This document shows, piece by piece, positions 1 through 6,916 of a DNA stretch of 9,806 nucleotides. Position 1 is the stretch's first letter. Each line of letters begins with the position of its first letter. The notes below the pieces were generated by a model. The model was given only the letters and a program-made list of their open reading frames with translations. It had not been told where the DNA came from and did not search any database. Where the stretch lies: positions 1-9,806 of the forward strand of contig USBX01000024.1 in the NCBI GenBank assembly GCA_900552995.1. Reading direction: 5' to 3'. Both the position numbers and the translations under genes were made by a program. This stretch comes from an uncultured Collinsella sp. (GTDB lineage Bacteria; Actinomycetota; Coriobacteriia; Coriobacteriales; Coriobacteriaceae).

Positions 1-22
1 GTCAGATGTGTATAAGAGACAG
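1..22 (+). other. Untrimmed Nextera Read 1 adapter (mosaic end)
   Basis: The first 22 bases end in the 19-bp Tn5 mosaic end AGATGTGTATAAGAGACAG, preceded by GTC exactly as in the Nextera Read 1 adapter. This is library sequence, not genome. The insert starts at base 23, and any reading frame that runs into 1-22 is truncated rather than native there. Confidence 0.98.
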
Positions 23-1323
23 TTACGTGGGAGCCTCAAGTTGCCCTTGATCGCGCGAAGGACTACTACCATTGGCGTCTGACAAATGAGAAGCCCCAGG
101 GCTCGAGTGTCGAGATGAAGGCAGAGTCTGCGGCGCGTAAGGCGTTTTATACCTATGCGAACGCGGAGGTCGATCGGGCATATATAACCGAGAACGGAGA
201 CAGGGTTTCCTCCTATATTCCGCTGCTGCCGCGCAACTCTGATGAGGTTCGGGCGACGGAACTCTATACCGATGCGGTGTGGCCGACTAGCGTGAACGAT
301 GACAAGGCGTATCTGCATTACGGGACGACCTGCCCTAACTATAAGAAAGGGACGCCGAGCGGATTTGCTTCGGTTGCCGATTACGATGGACAGGATAAAT
401 GCAGCAAATGCCATTTTGGCGTTTTGTCGCTTGGTGCTGTTGCGGCGCCTTCAACCTCTATCGAAAACGGCTTCGAGTATCACTTTGACAAGTTTAAAGA
501 CGCCCTGGAGGACTACGTCGACTGTCGCAACAAGGAGCTCGAGCTCGAGCGTCAGACCGAGGACGAAGCCGACCGTGCGGGCAATGCGTTTGACCAGGCC
601 ATTAAAGCGCTTTCGGGCGAGCGTCCGCGTATCGCTCCGCCCGGTCGCAACGGCGTGGTTGCCTTTGCGGTTTCGGGTGCCATCTCGAGCCCCGATGAGC
701 TCAACTCTTCGTTTAACACGGCAGTCAGGCTTGGCGATCGCGGTGCCATCTCTGCCGCGGTGCTGGCGCCCGATGAGGCGACGGCGCAAAACAACGTGCT
801 TTCGCGATTTTTCTCGACATTGAAGGAACGCTCGGGTGGCGTTGCCGGCGTACTCGATGGCGTCATGGATGTCTGGGGACGGCTGCTTGTGGGATACGGA
901 GACATCCAAGGTTCGGCCGACGAACTTATGGACGAGATGATTAAAGGCCTAGGAGGGGGCAGCGGCGCGTTGGGCTCCATCGCATCGTGGCTCGGCGATA
1001 CCGTTTCGGCGTCCGTGGCGGCGCTGGGTTTGGAACCGTGCGACTTGCGCCTGCGAAAGCCGGTGCTGACTGATTCCGCCAACGTCATTAAGAGCCCGGG
1101 GTCTGACATTGCTGGTCTCTCTCAAGCGCAAGACAAACTGCGAAGTATTCCGTTGGGCGTGACCGATCCCAAGGCGCTTTGCGAGGCGTTGGAATATCAA
1201 GTCGAACGCACCATCAGCGGTACGGTGTTCACGCTTGCGGAGATTCCTCTGCCCGGCGGCGGCTCCATCCCGCTCACCGTCGATGTCGCCACGCTGGTTG
1301 GCGCTCTGGGCGGTGGGTCGTAA
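23..1323 (+). CDS. 5'-truncated Tad-locus-associated protein of unknown function with a His/Cys cluster
   Basis: The frame ending at the TAA of 1321-1323 is open back into the adapter, so the ATG at 115 is probably internal and the true start is lost. The first full native codon is at 25 (T-W-E-P-Q...). I do not recognise the protein as a whole. Counting from the ATG at 115, it has a cluster H68-x4-C73 ... C96-x2-C99-H100. This resembles the short metal-site-like module (YHxxxxC ... CxxC) found in several secreted or accessory bacterial proteins. Next come a charged, probably helical stretch (about 125-165), an Ala/Gly/Ser-rich middle with little obvious structure, and a Gly-rich C-terminus (about 380-402). 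No membrane segment is visible in the part present. It runs straight into the TadE-like gene with a 1-nt TAATG overlap, so the two are probably translated together and it likely works in pilus assembly or as a surface/secreted partner. That role is inference from context only. Confidence 0.75.
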
Positions 1324-1799
1324 TGAGTATCCGCATGCGTCTGCGCGAGGAGCGCGCCCAAGCGACGGTGGAGATAGCAGTGGTTACGCCCGTTTTGCTG
1401 GTGCTGGCACTCATCGTATACAACGTCATGATCTATGCCAGCGCTGTCGCGCGCTTCGACCGCGTGGTGCCCGACATCGTGTTGGCGCACGCCGTGGCGC
1501 CGAGCGGGGAGGGCGACGAAAGCTCTGTCGATGCCTCGGCGACGGTCCGGACTCAAATTCTGAATGCCATGGAAGGCTATGACTTGCAGATCGAAGTGTC
1601 GAGCGAGCAAGGCGCGGAGGCATCGGATGGTGGCCTGCTCTCCCTATCCGGTACGTTTAGGACCTACACCTGCACCATGCACTATGAGCCGTGGCCGACT
1701 TCTCTCAGCATCGCTGGCGTTCCGCTGGGGGCGCCGACAACGTTGTCGCACGAGCGCGCGGTGACGGTCGATCCATGGCGTCCGGGGGTGGTCATGTGA
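1323..1799 (+). CDS. TadE-like pilus assembly pseudopilin
   Basis: A 158-residue protein. Short basic N-terminus (MSIRMRLREERAQ), then the pseudopilin-type segment A-T-V-E17-I-A-V-V-T-P followed by an uninterrupted hydrophobic helix to about residue 40. TadE/TadG proteins of Tad (Flp) pilus systems share this form: a conserved Glu early in a single N-terminal transmembrane helix, cut by a prepilin peptidase, with the rest outside the membrane. The remaining 115 residues are a polar extracytoplasmic domain with one Cys (C117). The start is set by the TAATG overlap with the upstream stop; the longer frame back to 1179 reads as an out-of-frame shadow of the upstream gene. The stop TGA (1797-1799) overlaps the GTG start of the next gene by 4 nt. 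Family assignment is by motif; the rest of the Tad locus (ATPase, inner-membrane proteins) lies outside the window. Confidence 0.82.
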   Translation: MSIRMRLREERAQATVEIAVVTPVLLVLALIVYNVMIYASAVARFDRVVPDIVLAHAVAPSGEGDESSVDASATVRTQILNAMEGYDLQIEVSSEQGAEASDGGLLSLSGTFRTYTCTMHYEPWPTSLSIAGVPLGAPTTLSHERAVTVDPWRPGVVM

Positions 1800-2155
1800 C
1801 CGCGGTCTCGTCCTACATCGCCTACGCGCGGGCACTCAATAGGTTGGGCTGGACGCCGGCCGAGTTTGCGGTGGCGGAGTCGTTTGCCGTGCGCCTGCGC
1901 GGCATGCTGGGACGGTGTCCGGTTGCCGCCAACGGTCTGCCGCTCGTCATGGCATTTCCACGCTGCTCTTCGGTCCATACGTGTTTTATGGCCTATCCCA
2001 TCGATATCGCCTTTATCGATGCACGTGGCTATGTCCTCGTATGCTACGAAAACGTACGTCCCTGGCGTATGTGCTCCTGCCCCGGCGCCTGGGCCGTACT
2101 AGAGCGTCCTTCAATCATTGTTTCGACCCCTGCTCTCCAACGCGTGCCGGCTTAA
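1796..2155 (+). CDS. DUF192 family protein
   Basis: A 119-residue protein from the GTG at 1796. It shows the DUF192 hallmarks: A-E-S-F-A-V-R-L-R-G-M-L-G-R (27-40), the H-T-C-F-M-A-Y-P-I-D core (61-70, family pattern HTxFMxxPID), then E-N-V-R-P-W (85-90). Function of the family is not established; some members are secreted, but no signal peptide is seen here. I chose GTG because it makes a 4-nt GTGA overlap with the TadE-like stop and follows a G-rich site (GGGGGTGG just upstream). An in-frame ATG at 1775 would add seven residues and cannot be excluded. Four Cys in the central and C-terminal parts (C41, C57, C63, C83, plus C93 and C95 nearby) are more than usual for so short a protein; any pairing is unknown. 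Context points to a role linked to the pilus locus. Confidence 0.83.
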   Translation: MTAVSSYIAYARALNRLGWTPAEFAVAESFAVRLRGMLGRCPVAANGLPLVMAFPRCSSVHTCFMAYPIDIAFIDARGYVLVCYENVRPWRMCSCPGAWAVLERPSIIVSTPALQRVPA

Positions 2156-2173
2156 GAATTGGCGACAGCGGAC

Positions 2174-2188
2174 TTTCGTCATACGAAA
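2174..2188. promoter_or_regulatory. Inverted repeat, candidate operator of the TA-like pair
   Basis: TTTCGT-CAT-ACGAAA is a perfect 6-bp inverted repeat with a 3-nt spacer, 26 nt before the toxin-like start codon. A TTGGCG box (2159-2164) lies just before it and could be a -35, though no good -10 is clear. Ribbon-helix-helix antitoxins usually repress their own operon at short palindromes in this position, so this is a plausible site; binding is inferred only. Confidence 0.35.
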
Positions 2189-2213
2189 TTGGATAAGATG
2201 GAGGAGAAGATGC

Positions 2214-2479
2214 ATGGATGTTGAGATCCATCCCAACGCTAAAAAGCACCTGACGGAAAAGCAGGTGCTTAGCGCTTGGCTTGCGGTTACTGAGTGCATT
2301 CGTCGCGAGCCGAAGGACGAGCCGCCGAGATGGCTTGCGATTGGATGGCTCCCAGACGGACGAAGCGTGGAGCTTGTCGCGGTCGAGCTTGTCCGTGGGG
2401 GCTTATCATTCATGCCTTGTCTCCAGTCCAGAAGAAATTTTGGCAGGAGATTGAACGGGCTCGGCAAAGGGGTCGATGA
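2214..2479 (+). pseudogene. Toxin-like gene of a type II TA-like pair, frame broken at a G5 run
   Basis: Starts at ATG 2214 with GGAGGAG (2200-2206) seven nt upstream. As written, the frame runs to 2504 (96 aa) and overlaps the antitoxin by 26 nt. The protein looks normal to residue 63 (...R-W-L-A-I-G-W-L-P-D-G-R-S-V-E-L-V-A-V-E-L-V-R-G-G), then turns into an Arg/Gly-rich tail. Shifting by -1 at the GGGGG run (2397-2401) restores L-I-I-H-A-L-S-P-V-Q-K-K-F-W-Q-E-I-E-R-A-R and a TGA at 2477-2479 that overlaps the antitoxin start, the usual layout for a coupled toxin-antitoxin pair. The restored protein would be 88 aa. The pattern RW-x-x-IG...DGR...E-x-V...IIHA is like that of BrnT-type and related small RNase toxins; this is a resemblance seen by eye. 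One missing G may be a true mutation, an assembly error or a programmed slip. Confidence 0.6.
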
Positions 2480-2763
2480 TGGGCAAGACGTATACGGCCG
2501 CTAATGGTCAGGTTGTAACGGATGAAATGATTGACGCGTGGTGCGAGTCGTACGAGCGCGGAGAGTTTCCGGATGGCGAACACACCGTTGGTGGGATCGT
2601 GCATGGACGGCCCCCACTCTCAGGTGAGGGGACGGCAACGCTGTCGGTCAAGATTCCTCTGGGAATGAAGGAGGCCATTCGTCGACGGGCGGCTGCCGAG
2701 GGGATGACGCCAAGTGAGTTTGCCCGTGCGGCTCTGAGCGAAAAACTTCTTGCTGCCGGCTGA
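2479..2763 (+). CDS. Ribbon-helix-helix antitoxin-like DNA-binding protein
   Basis: A 94-residue protein. The C-terminal half (52-92) reads as a ribbon-helix-helix domain: strand T-A-T-L-S-V-K-I-P, helix G-M-K-E-A-I-R-R-R-A-A-A-E-G, turn M-T-P, helix S-E-F-A-R-A-A-L-S-E-K-L. The N-terminal half (Y-T-A-A-N-G-Q-V-V-T-D-E-M-I-D-A-W-C-E-S-Y-E-R-G-E-F-P) is acidic and is the likely toxin-binding part. This order, DNA-binding domain second and next to a small upstream toxin-like gene, is also seen in some type II antitoxins. Two ATGs occur in tandem (2476 and 2479). I prefer 2479 because AAAGGGG (2466-2472) then sits 6 nt away; 2476 would give a 4-nt ATGA overlap with the restored toxin stop. It probably represses its own operon through the palindrome at 2174-2188. 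Toxin neutralisation is inferred from context. Confidence 0.78.
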   Translation: MGKTYTAANGQVVTDEMIDAWCESYERGEFPDGEHTVGGIVHGRPPLSGEGTATLSVKIPLGMKEAIRRRAAAEGMTPSEFARAALSEKLLAAG

Positions 2764-2826
2764 TGCCTCTGACGTGCCGATTTAAAGAACCGAGGCTGTG
2801 CTCAAAAACTTTTTTGAAATTCTCGG

Positions 2827-2854
2827 TTGACCGGAACGCGTCCTTGGTTATACT
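2827..2854 (+). promoter_or_regulatory. Promoter of tRNA-Phe with an A/T-rich upstream element
   Basis: TTGACC (2827-2832), a 16-nt spacer and TATACT (2849-2854) match the sigma-70-type consensus at 5 of 6 positions each. Just upstream, TCAAAAA and TTTTTGA (2802-2817) form an A/T-rich inverted repeat that could act as an UP element. The expected start near 2861 would give the tRNA a leader of about 26 nt. Confidence 0.75.
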
Positions 2855-2886
2855 AATCAAGCCTTGAAACAAGGCACACCTCAAAT

Positions 2887-2959
<73 letters not shown>

Positions 2960-2972
2960 CCTTGAATTGACT

Positions 2973-3002
2973 AGGACCTCTGCAAAGGGGTCCTTTTCTT
3001 TT
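2973..3002 (+). terminator. Rho-independent terminator of tRNA-Phe
   Basis: AGGACCTC (2973-2980) pairs with GGGGTCCT (2987-2994), an 8-bp stem with one G-U, around the loop TGCAAA. It runs into TTTTCTTTT. It begins 13 nt after the tRNA. Confidence 0.88.
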
Positions 3003-3015
3003 ATGTAGGGTTCTG

Positions 3016-3063
3016 CGGAAACTGCGTCCCAGAATAAGGGCTCAGAACGGGACACACTTTCCG
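3016..3063. repeat. Imperfect 15-nt inverted repeat, possible interspersed element
   Basis: Arms CGGAAACTGCGTCCC (3016-3030) and GGGACACACTTTCCG (3049-3063) pair at 13 of 15 positions around an 18-nt loop. There is no T-run after it, so it is not a typical terminator. The rest of the gene-free stretch 3003-3256 holds this repeat, a -10-like box and a small hairpin, described separately; I see no gene in it. Copies elsewhere in the genome would show whether it is a dispersed repeat. Confidence 0.6.
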
Positions 3064-3185
3064 GTGCCTGCCTCCGGCGCGCGTACACACCTCGTCGCAC
3101 CATTCCGAGTCCGTCTGCTCCCAGACATTCCTCCCACTTTCGCGTCACTTTGCAGACCGTTCGGTCGCCTGTCCGCACACGCGGG

Positions 3186-3191
3186 TATACT
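3186..3191 (+). promoter_or_regulatory. -10-like box upstream of the GH5-like gene
   Basis: TATACT in the context GCGGGTATACTC matches the -10 consensus at 5 of 6 positions, 66 nt before the start codon. No convincing -35 lies at the right distance. Almost the same block, GCGGGTATCCT, precedes the SPFH gene at 9147. Confidence 0.4.
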
Positions 3192-3219
3192 CAAAACGAT
3201 ACTTATCCTACGCAATACG

Positions 3220-3238
3220 ATGCGGGTTCGACCTGCAT
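3220..3238 (+). promoter_or_regulatory. Hairpin or palindrome in the leader of the GH5-like gene
   Basis: ATGCGGGT-TCG-ACCTGCAT pairs over 8 bp with one G-T, ending 18 nt before the start codon and just ahead of the ribosome binding site. It could be an operator or an RNA hairpin affecting initiation; it is too small to classify. Confidence 0.3.
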
Positions 3239-3256
3239 GATCCGAAGGGGGCAGTG

Positions 3257-4318
3257 ATGGAGAGGATACTCGGCGTTAATCTCTCTGGCTGGTTTATTCC
3301 CGAGCCTTGGGTGACCCCGTCGCTGTACGCGGCGACCGGTGCATCCAACGCGGCTGAGCTACAGGAGGCCATGGGTACCGCCGCCTATAACGAGCGCATG
3401 CGCCGCCATTACGAGACGTTTGTGAGCGAGGACGATTTTCGCCGCATGGCGCAGATCGGTCTCAATGCCGTGCGTCTGCCGGTGCCCTGGTATGCCTTTG
3501 GCTCACAGGAGTCCGATGCCTCCTACATATCGGTTGTCGATTACATCGACCGCGCAATTGAGTGGGCTGCCAAGTATGACATCCGCGTGCTGCTCGATCT
3601 GGCAACCGTGCCCGGTGGCCAGGGCGATTCCAACGATTCGCCCACCACGCCGGAGGCTGTTGCCGAGTGGCATTCGTCCACCAACGGCCGTCATGTCGCA
3701 CTCGACGTGCTCGAGCGCTTGGCCGATCGCTATGGCGAGGCCGAGAGCCTGCTGGGCATTGAGCTGCTGGACACGCCGCAGATGAGCGTTCGCAAGAGCC
3801 TCTTCACCATGACGGATGGCATTCCTGCTCACTACCTGCGCAATTTCTATCGCGATGCCTACGAGCTCGTCCGTTCGTATATGCCCGAGGATAAGATCGT
3901 CGTCTTCTCGTCGTCGGGGCATCCCAGCGAGTGGAAGCATTTTATGCGCGGCGCCAAGTACAAGAACGTCTACATGGACCTTCACCTGTACCATTACCGC
4001 GACGAGTATGCGCTCGACATCACGAGCCCTCGCGGGCTGACGACGGCGATTTCGCGTAACAAGCGCGAGCTTAAAGAAGCGATTTCGACTGGGTTCCCCG
4101 TGCTGGTGGGCGAATGGTCGGGCGCGGCGATCTTTGCCAACTCGTCGGTTACGCCCGAGGGCCGCAATGCCTACGAGCGCGTGTTTATCGCCAATCAGCT
4201 GGCTTCGTTTGCGCCGGCTGCCGGTTGGTTCTTCCAAACGTGGAAGACCGAGAAGCGCATTGCAGCATGGGACGCCCGCGCGGCGCTCGGTACGCTCGAG
4301 CGCGGCATGATTGAATAG
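3257..4318 (+). CDS. GH5 (exo-beta-1,3-glucanase-like) protein lacking the canonical acid/base
   Basis: A 353-residue (beta/alpha)8-barrel type protein of the GH5 fold, closest by eye to the exo-1,3-glucanase subgroup (GH5_9). In order: G-V-N-L-S-G-W-F-I-P-E-P-W-V-T-P-S-L (6-23, family GVNLGGWLxxEPWITPSLF); H-Y-E-T-F-V-S-E-D-D-F (51-61); A-V-R-L-P-V-P-W (71-78); L-L-D-L-A-T-V-P-G-G-Q (112-122, family DLHGxPGSQ); D-L-H-L-Y-H (241-246); V-G-E-W-S with nucleophile E286; and G-W-F-F-Q-T-W-K-T-E (323-332). The acid/base motif N-E-P is D172-T173-P174, and the DLHG His is also lost (A116), so normal retaining hydrolysis is doubtful. There is no signal peptide, so it is cytoplasmic. ATG 3257 is preferred over GTG 3254 because AAGGGGG (3245-3251) sits 5 nt upstream. 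It is followed after 6 nt by rsmI, suggesting co-transcription. It may be a sugar-binding protein or an enzyme with altered chemistry. Confidence 0.82.
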   Translation: MERILGVNLSGWFIPEPWVTPSLYAATGASNAAELQEAMGTAAYNERMRRHYETFVSEDDFRRMAQIGLNAVRLPVPWYAFGSQESDASYISVVDYIDRAIEWAAKYDIRVLLDLATVPGGQGDSNDSPTTPEAVAEWHSSTNGRHVALDVLERLADRYGEAESLLGIELLDTPQMSVRKSLFTMTDGIPAHYLRNFYRDAYELVRSYMPEDKIVVFSSSGHPSEWKHFMRGAKYKNVYMDLHLYHYRDEYALDITSPRGLTTAISRNKRELKEAISTGFPVLVGEWSGAAIFANSSVTPEGRNAYERVFIANQLASFAPAAGWFFQTWKTEKRIAAWDARAALGTLERGMIE

Positions 4319-4324
4319 GTTGAT

Positions 4325-5203
4325 ATGACGCAAAACAGCGCCCATACGGGCAAACTCTATGTGGTCGGCACGCCCATCGGCAACCTGGGCGACCTGTCCC
4401 CGCGCGTTGGTGAGGCCTTTGCCGCTGCTGATGCCATCTGCTGCGAAGACACGCGTGTGACGTCAAAGCTACTGATGCACCTGGGCATTTCCAAGCCACT
4501 TGTCCGTTGCGACGAGAATGTGATCGCCAGCCGCGCCGCCGGCCTGGTCGACCGTCTGCTGGCGGGGGAGACCCTCGCTTTTGCCTCGGACGCCGGCATG
4601 CCGAGCGTGTCCGATCCCGGCCAGGCGCTGGTCGAGGCGGCGCGTGAGGCCGATGTGCCCGTCGAAGTTATTCCCGGGCCCTCTGCTTGCGTCACGGCGC
4701 TTGTTTCGTCCGGCATTCCCTGCGAGCATTTTTTCTTCGAGGGCTTTTTGGGCCGAAAGCACGGCGACCGTGTGCGCCGTTTGCAGCGCCTTGCCGTGGT
4801 GCCCGGCGCACTCATCTTCTACGAGTCTCCACATCGCATCGTGGCGACGCTCGAGGCCGTGGCGGAGGTCTTTCCCCAGCGTGAGGTTGCCGTCTGCCGC
4901 GAACTTACCAAGCTACACGAGGAGGTCTTGCGCGGGCCCGCTGACCAGCTTGCCGAGGAGCTGCGTGCTCGCGGCGAGGTAAAGGGCGAGATTGCGCTGG
5001 TCATCGCGCCACCGAGCGAGGATGAGGAGGCCGGTATCGTGCCGGTCGGCGCCACGGCAGCGGATCCCGACGAGGCCCTGCGCGAGGATATCCGCGCCGC
5101 GCTCGAGGAGGGGGAGCCCGCGTCTGCGGTGGCCAAGCGCCTGTCTCAGAAGTATTCGCGCCGCAAGCGCGATGTCTATGCCATAGTGCTCGATATGCAA
5201 TAG
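4325..5203 (+). CDS. rsmI: 16S rRNA (cytidine(1402)-2'-O)-methyltransferase RsmI
   Basis: A 292-residue member of the tetrapyrrole-methylase-fold family. RsmI uses S-adenosylmethionine to methylate the 2'-O of C1402 in the decoding centre of the small subunit, in the cytoplasm. Motifs in order: L-Y-V-V-G-T-P-I-G-N-L-G-D (11-23); C-E-D-T-R-V-T-S-K-L-L (40-50); A-S-D-A-G-M-P-S-V-S-D-P-G (87-99); V-I-P-G-P-S-A (115-121); F-F-E-G-F-L-G-R-K (137-145); Y-E-S-P-H-R (166-171); C-R-E-L-T-K-L-H-E-E (191-200); and K-G-E-I-A-L-V-I (220-227). The C-terminus ends with the helical S-R-R-K-R-D-V-Y segment usual in the family. Length is normal. It starts 6 nt after the GH5 stop with only a weak AGG site, so it probably depends on upstream translation or on coupling. 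The next gene, metG, lies 69 nt away with its own ribosome binding site. Confidence 0.96.
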   Translation: MTQNSAHTGKLYVVGTPIGNLGDLSPRVGEAFAAADAICCEDTRVTSKLLMHLGISKPLVRCDENVIASRAAGLVDRLLAGETLAFASDAGMPSVSDPGQALVEAAREADVPVEVIPGPSACVTALVSSGIPCEHFFFEGFLGRKHGDRVRRLQRLAVVPGALIFYESPHRIVATLEAVAEVFPQREVAVCRELTKLHEEVLRGPADQLAEELRARGEVKGEIALVIAPPSEDEEAGIVPVGATAADPDEALREDIRAALEEGEPASAVAKRLSQKYSRRKRDVYAIVLDMQ

Positions 5204-5227
5204 ATGGAGGATATCCAGCCCTTGCGC

Positions 5228-5233
5228 TAGAAT
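5228..5233 (+). promoter_or_regulatory. -10-like box upstream of metG
   Basis: TAGAAT in GCGCTAGAATCA matches the -10 consensus at 5 of 6 positions, 39 nt before the metG start. The -35 region (TGGAGG about 17 nt upstream) is poor, so this is a candidate only. metG has a strong ribosome binding site GGAGGA at 5259-5264. Confidence 0.4.
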
Positions 5234-5272
5234 CATCCTCTGTATGCAACGTTTTTCTGGAGGACAAACCCC

Positions 5273-6874
5273 ATGGATCAAAGCAAGCCTTCGTTCTTTA
5301 TCACGACGCCCATCTACTACGTCAACGCCGATCCGCACCTGGGCACGGCTTATTCCACCATCATCGCCGACGTTCAGGCTCGCTATCGCCGCTCTGCCGG
5401 CTATAACGTCAAGTTCCTGACCGGCATGGACGAGCACGGCGAGAAGGTCGCCGAGGCCGCAGCCAAGCATGGCATGACGCCGCAGGAGTGGACCGACAGC
5501 CAGGCTCCGCACTTCAAGGAGCTTTGGAGCAAGCTCGAGATCTCCAACGACGACTTCATCCGCACCACCGAGCCGCGCCAGCATCATGCCGTGCAGTACC
5601 TGTGGGAGCGCATGAAGGAGTCCGGCTATCTGTATAAGGGCAGCTACGACGGTTGGTATTGCGTGCCTGACGAGACCTACTTCACCGATACGCAGGTCCA
5701 GAAGGGCGACGAGGAGTACGGCAGCGTCGGCCAGCATCTATGCCCCGACTGCCACCGTCCGCTTGAGCGCGTCCAGGAGGAGTCCTACTTCTTTAAGCTT
5801 TCCGCCTTCCAGGACAAGCTTCTCAAGCTCTATGACGAGCACCCCGACTTTGTCGAGCCTGCGTTCCGCATGAACGAGGTTCGCAGCTTTGTCGAGGGCG
5901 GCCTCAACGACCTTTCCGTGAGTCGCACGAGCTTTGACTGGGGCATCCAGGTTCCGTTTGACGAGGGCCATGTGACCTATGTATGGTTTGACGCGCTGCT
6001 CAACTATATGACGGCCGTCGGCTACGGTGTCGACACCGACGAGGCGCGTGCCGAGCTGGCCTATCGCTGGCCCGCGCAGTTCCACATCGTGGGTAAGGAC
6101 ATCATCCGCTTCCACTGCGTCATTTGGCCCGCCATGCTCATGGCCATCGGCGAGGCCCTGCCCGAGCACGTCTTTGCCCACGGCTTCCTGACCGTGCGCA
6201 ATGCCGAGACCGGCAAGGCCGAGAAGATGTCCAAGAGCCGCGGCAACGCCATCGCTCCGCAGGACGTTATCGACATGCTGGGCGTCGAGGGCTATCGCTA
6301 CTACTTCATGACCGACGTCGTCCCCGGCACCGACGGTGCCATCAGCTTCGATCGCATGGAGCAGGTCTACAACGCCGACCTGGCCAACAGCTGGGGCAAC
6401 CTTATCTCGCGTTCGCTCAACATGAGCGGCAAGTACTTTGACGGTTGCGCGCCCGCCAAGCCCGCGTCGTTCGATGCGTTCGACAACCCGCTGGCAAAGA
6501 TCGCCGATGGCCTGGTCGAGCGCTACATGGCCAAGATGGACGTGCTCGATTACGGCGGAGCCAAGGATGAGGTCATGGAGCTCATCCATGCCGCCAACCA
6601 CTACATCGAGGACTCCGAGCCCTGGGCGCTTGCCAAGGACGAGGCCAAGGCTGACGAGCTGGCATTTGTGATCTACAACCTGCTCGAGGCCATCCGCATT
6701 GCCGCTCACCTGCTGATGCCGCTCATGCCCCAGACTTCTGCCGAGGCCCTGCGTCGCCTGTCCTGCGAGGAAGAGGCCGCGAGCGACGACCTCAAGGGCA
6801 TTTGCACTTGGGGCCTGCTTGCCGGTAGTCAGTCCGTCGAGAAGGGCGATCCGCTGTTCCCGCGTCTGGCGTAG
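5273..6874 (+). CDS. metG: Methionyl-tRNA synthetase
   Basis: A 533-residue class I aminoacyl-tRNA synthetase that charges tRNA-Met, including the initiator, with methionine. The HIGH signature is P-H-L-G (21-24) in Y-Y-V-N-A-D-P-H-L-G-T-A-Y. The KMSKS loop is complete (318-322). The active-site G-M-D-E-H-G (51-56), V-W-F-D-A-L-L-N-Y (237-245) and F-H-I-V-G-K-D-I-I-R-F-H (270-281) are all present. The zinc-knuckle insert keeps C130 and C157-P-D-C160, but the second Cys of the first pair is D133, so it is of the reduced type. The C-terminus ends after the anticodon-binding helical domain and lacks the extra EMAPII-like tRNA-binding domain found in 650-residue enzymes; about 520-residue mycobacterial enzymes have the same short form. 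GGAGGA lies 8 nt before the ATG. The gene is followed by its own terminator. Confidence 0.97.
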   Translation: MDQSKPSFFITTPIYYVNADPHLGTAYSTIIADVQARYRRSAGYNVKFLTGMDEHGEKVAEAAAKHGMTPQEWTDSQAPHFKELWSKLEISNDDFIRTTEPRQHHAVQYLWERMKESGYLYKGSYDGWYCVPDETYFTDTQVQKGDEEYGSVGQHLCPDCHRPLERVQEESYFFKLSAFQDKLLKLYDEHPDFVEPAFRMNEVRSFVEGGLNDLSVSRTSFDWGIQVPFDEGHVTYVWFDALLNYMTAVGYGVDTDEARAELAYRWPAQFHIVGKDIIRFHCVIWPAMLMAIGEALPEHVFAHGFLTVRNAETGKAEKMSKSRGNAIAPQDVIDMLGVEGYRYYFMTDVVPGTDGAISFDRMEQVYNADLANSWGNLISRSLNMSGKYFDGCAPAKPASFDAFDNPLAKIADGLVERYMAKMDVLDYGGAKDEVMELIHAANHYIEDSEPWALAKDEAKADELAFVIYNLLEAIRIAAHLLMPLMPQTSAEALRRLSCEEEAASDDLKGICTWGLLAGSQSVEKGDPLFPRLA

Positions 6875-6916
6875 AGACCGCGCGAGCGCCATATCGGCAA
6901 TTTGCTGTTTAGATGT

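Noticed and set aside
1179..1322. Upstream extension of the TadE-like frame
   Set aside because: It overlaps the end of the previous gene out of frame and has no pilin-like features; the TAATG start explains the gene better.
2802..2817. TCAAAAA/TTTTTGA hairpin as terminator of the TA-like pair
   Set aside because: The stem is only A/T pairs and would be weak; position just before a strong promoter suits an upstream promoter element better.
3503..4345. A 280-residue - strand frame opposite the GH5-like gene
   Set aside because: Same reason: antisense shadow, composition low in sense and rich in Arg/His, no motif.
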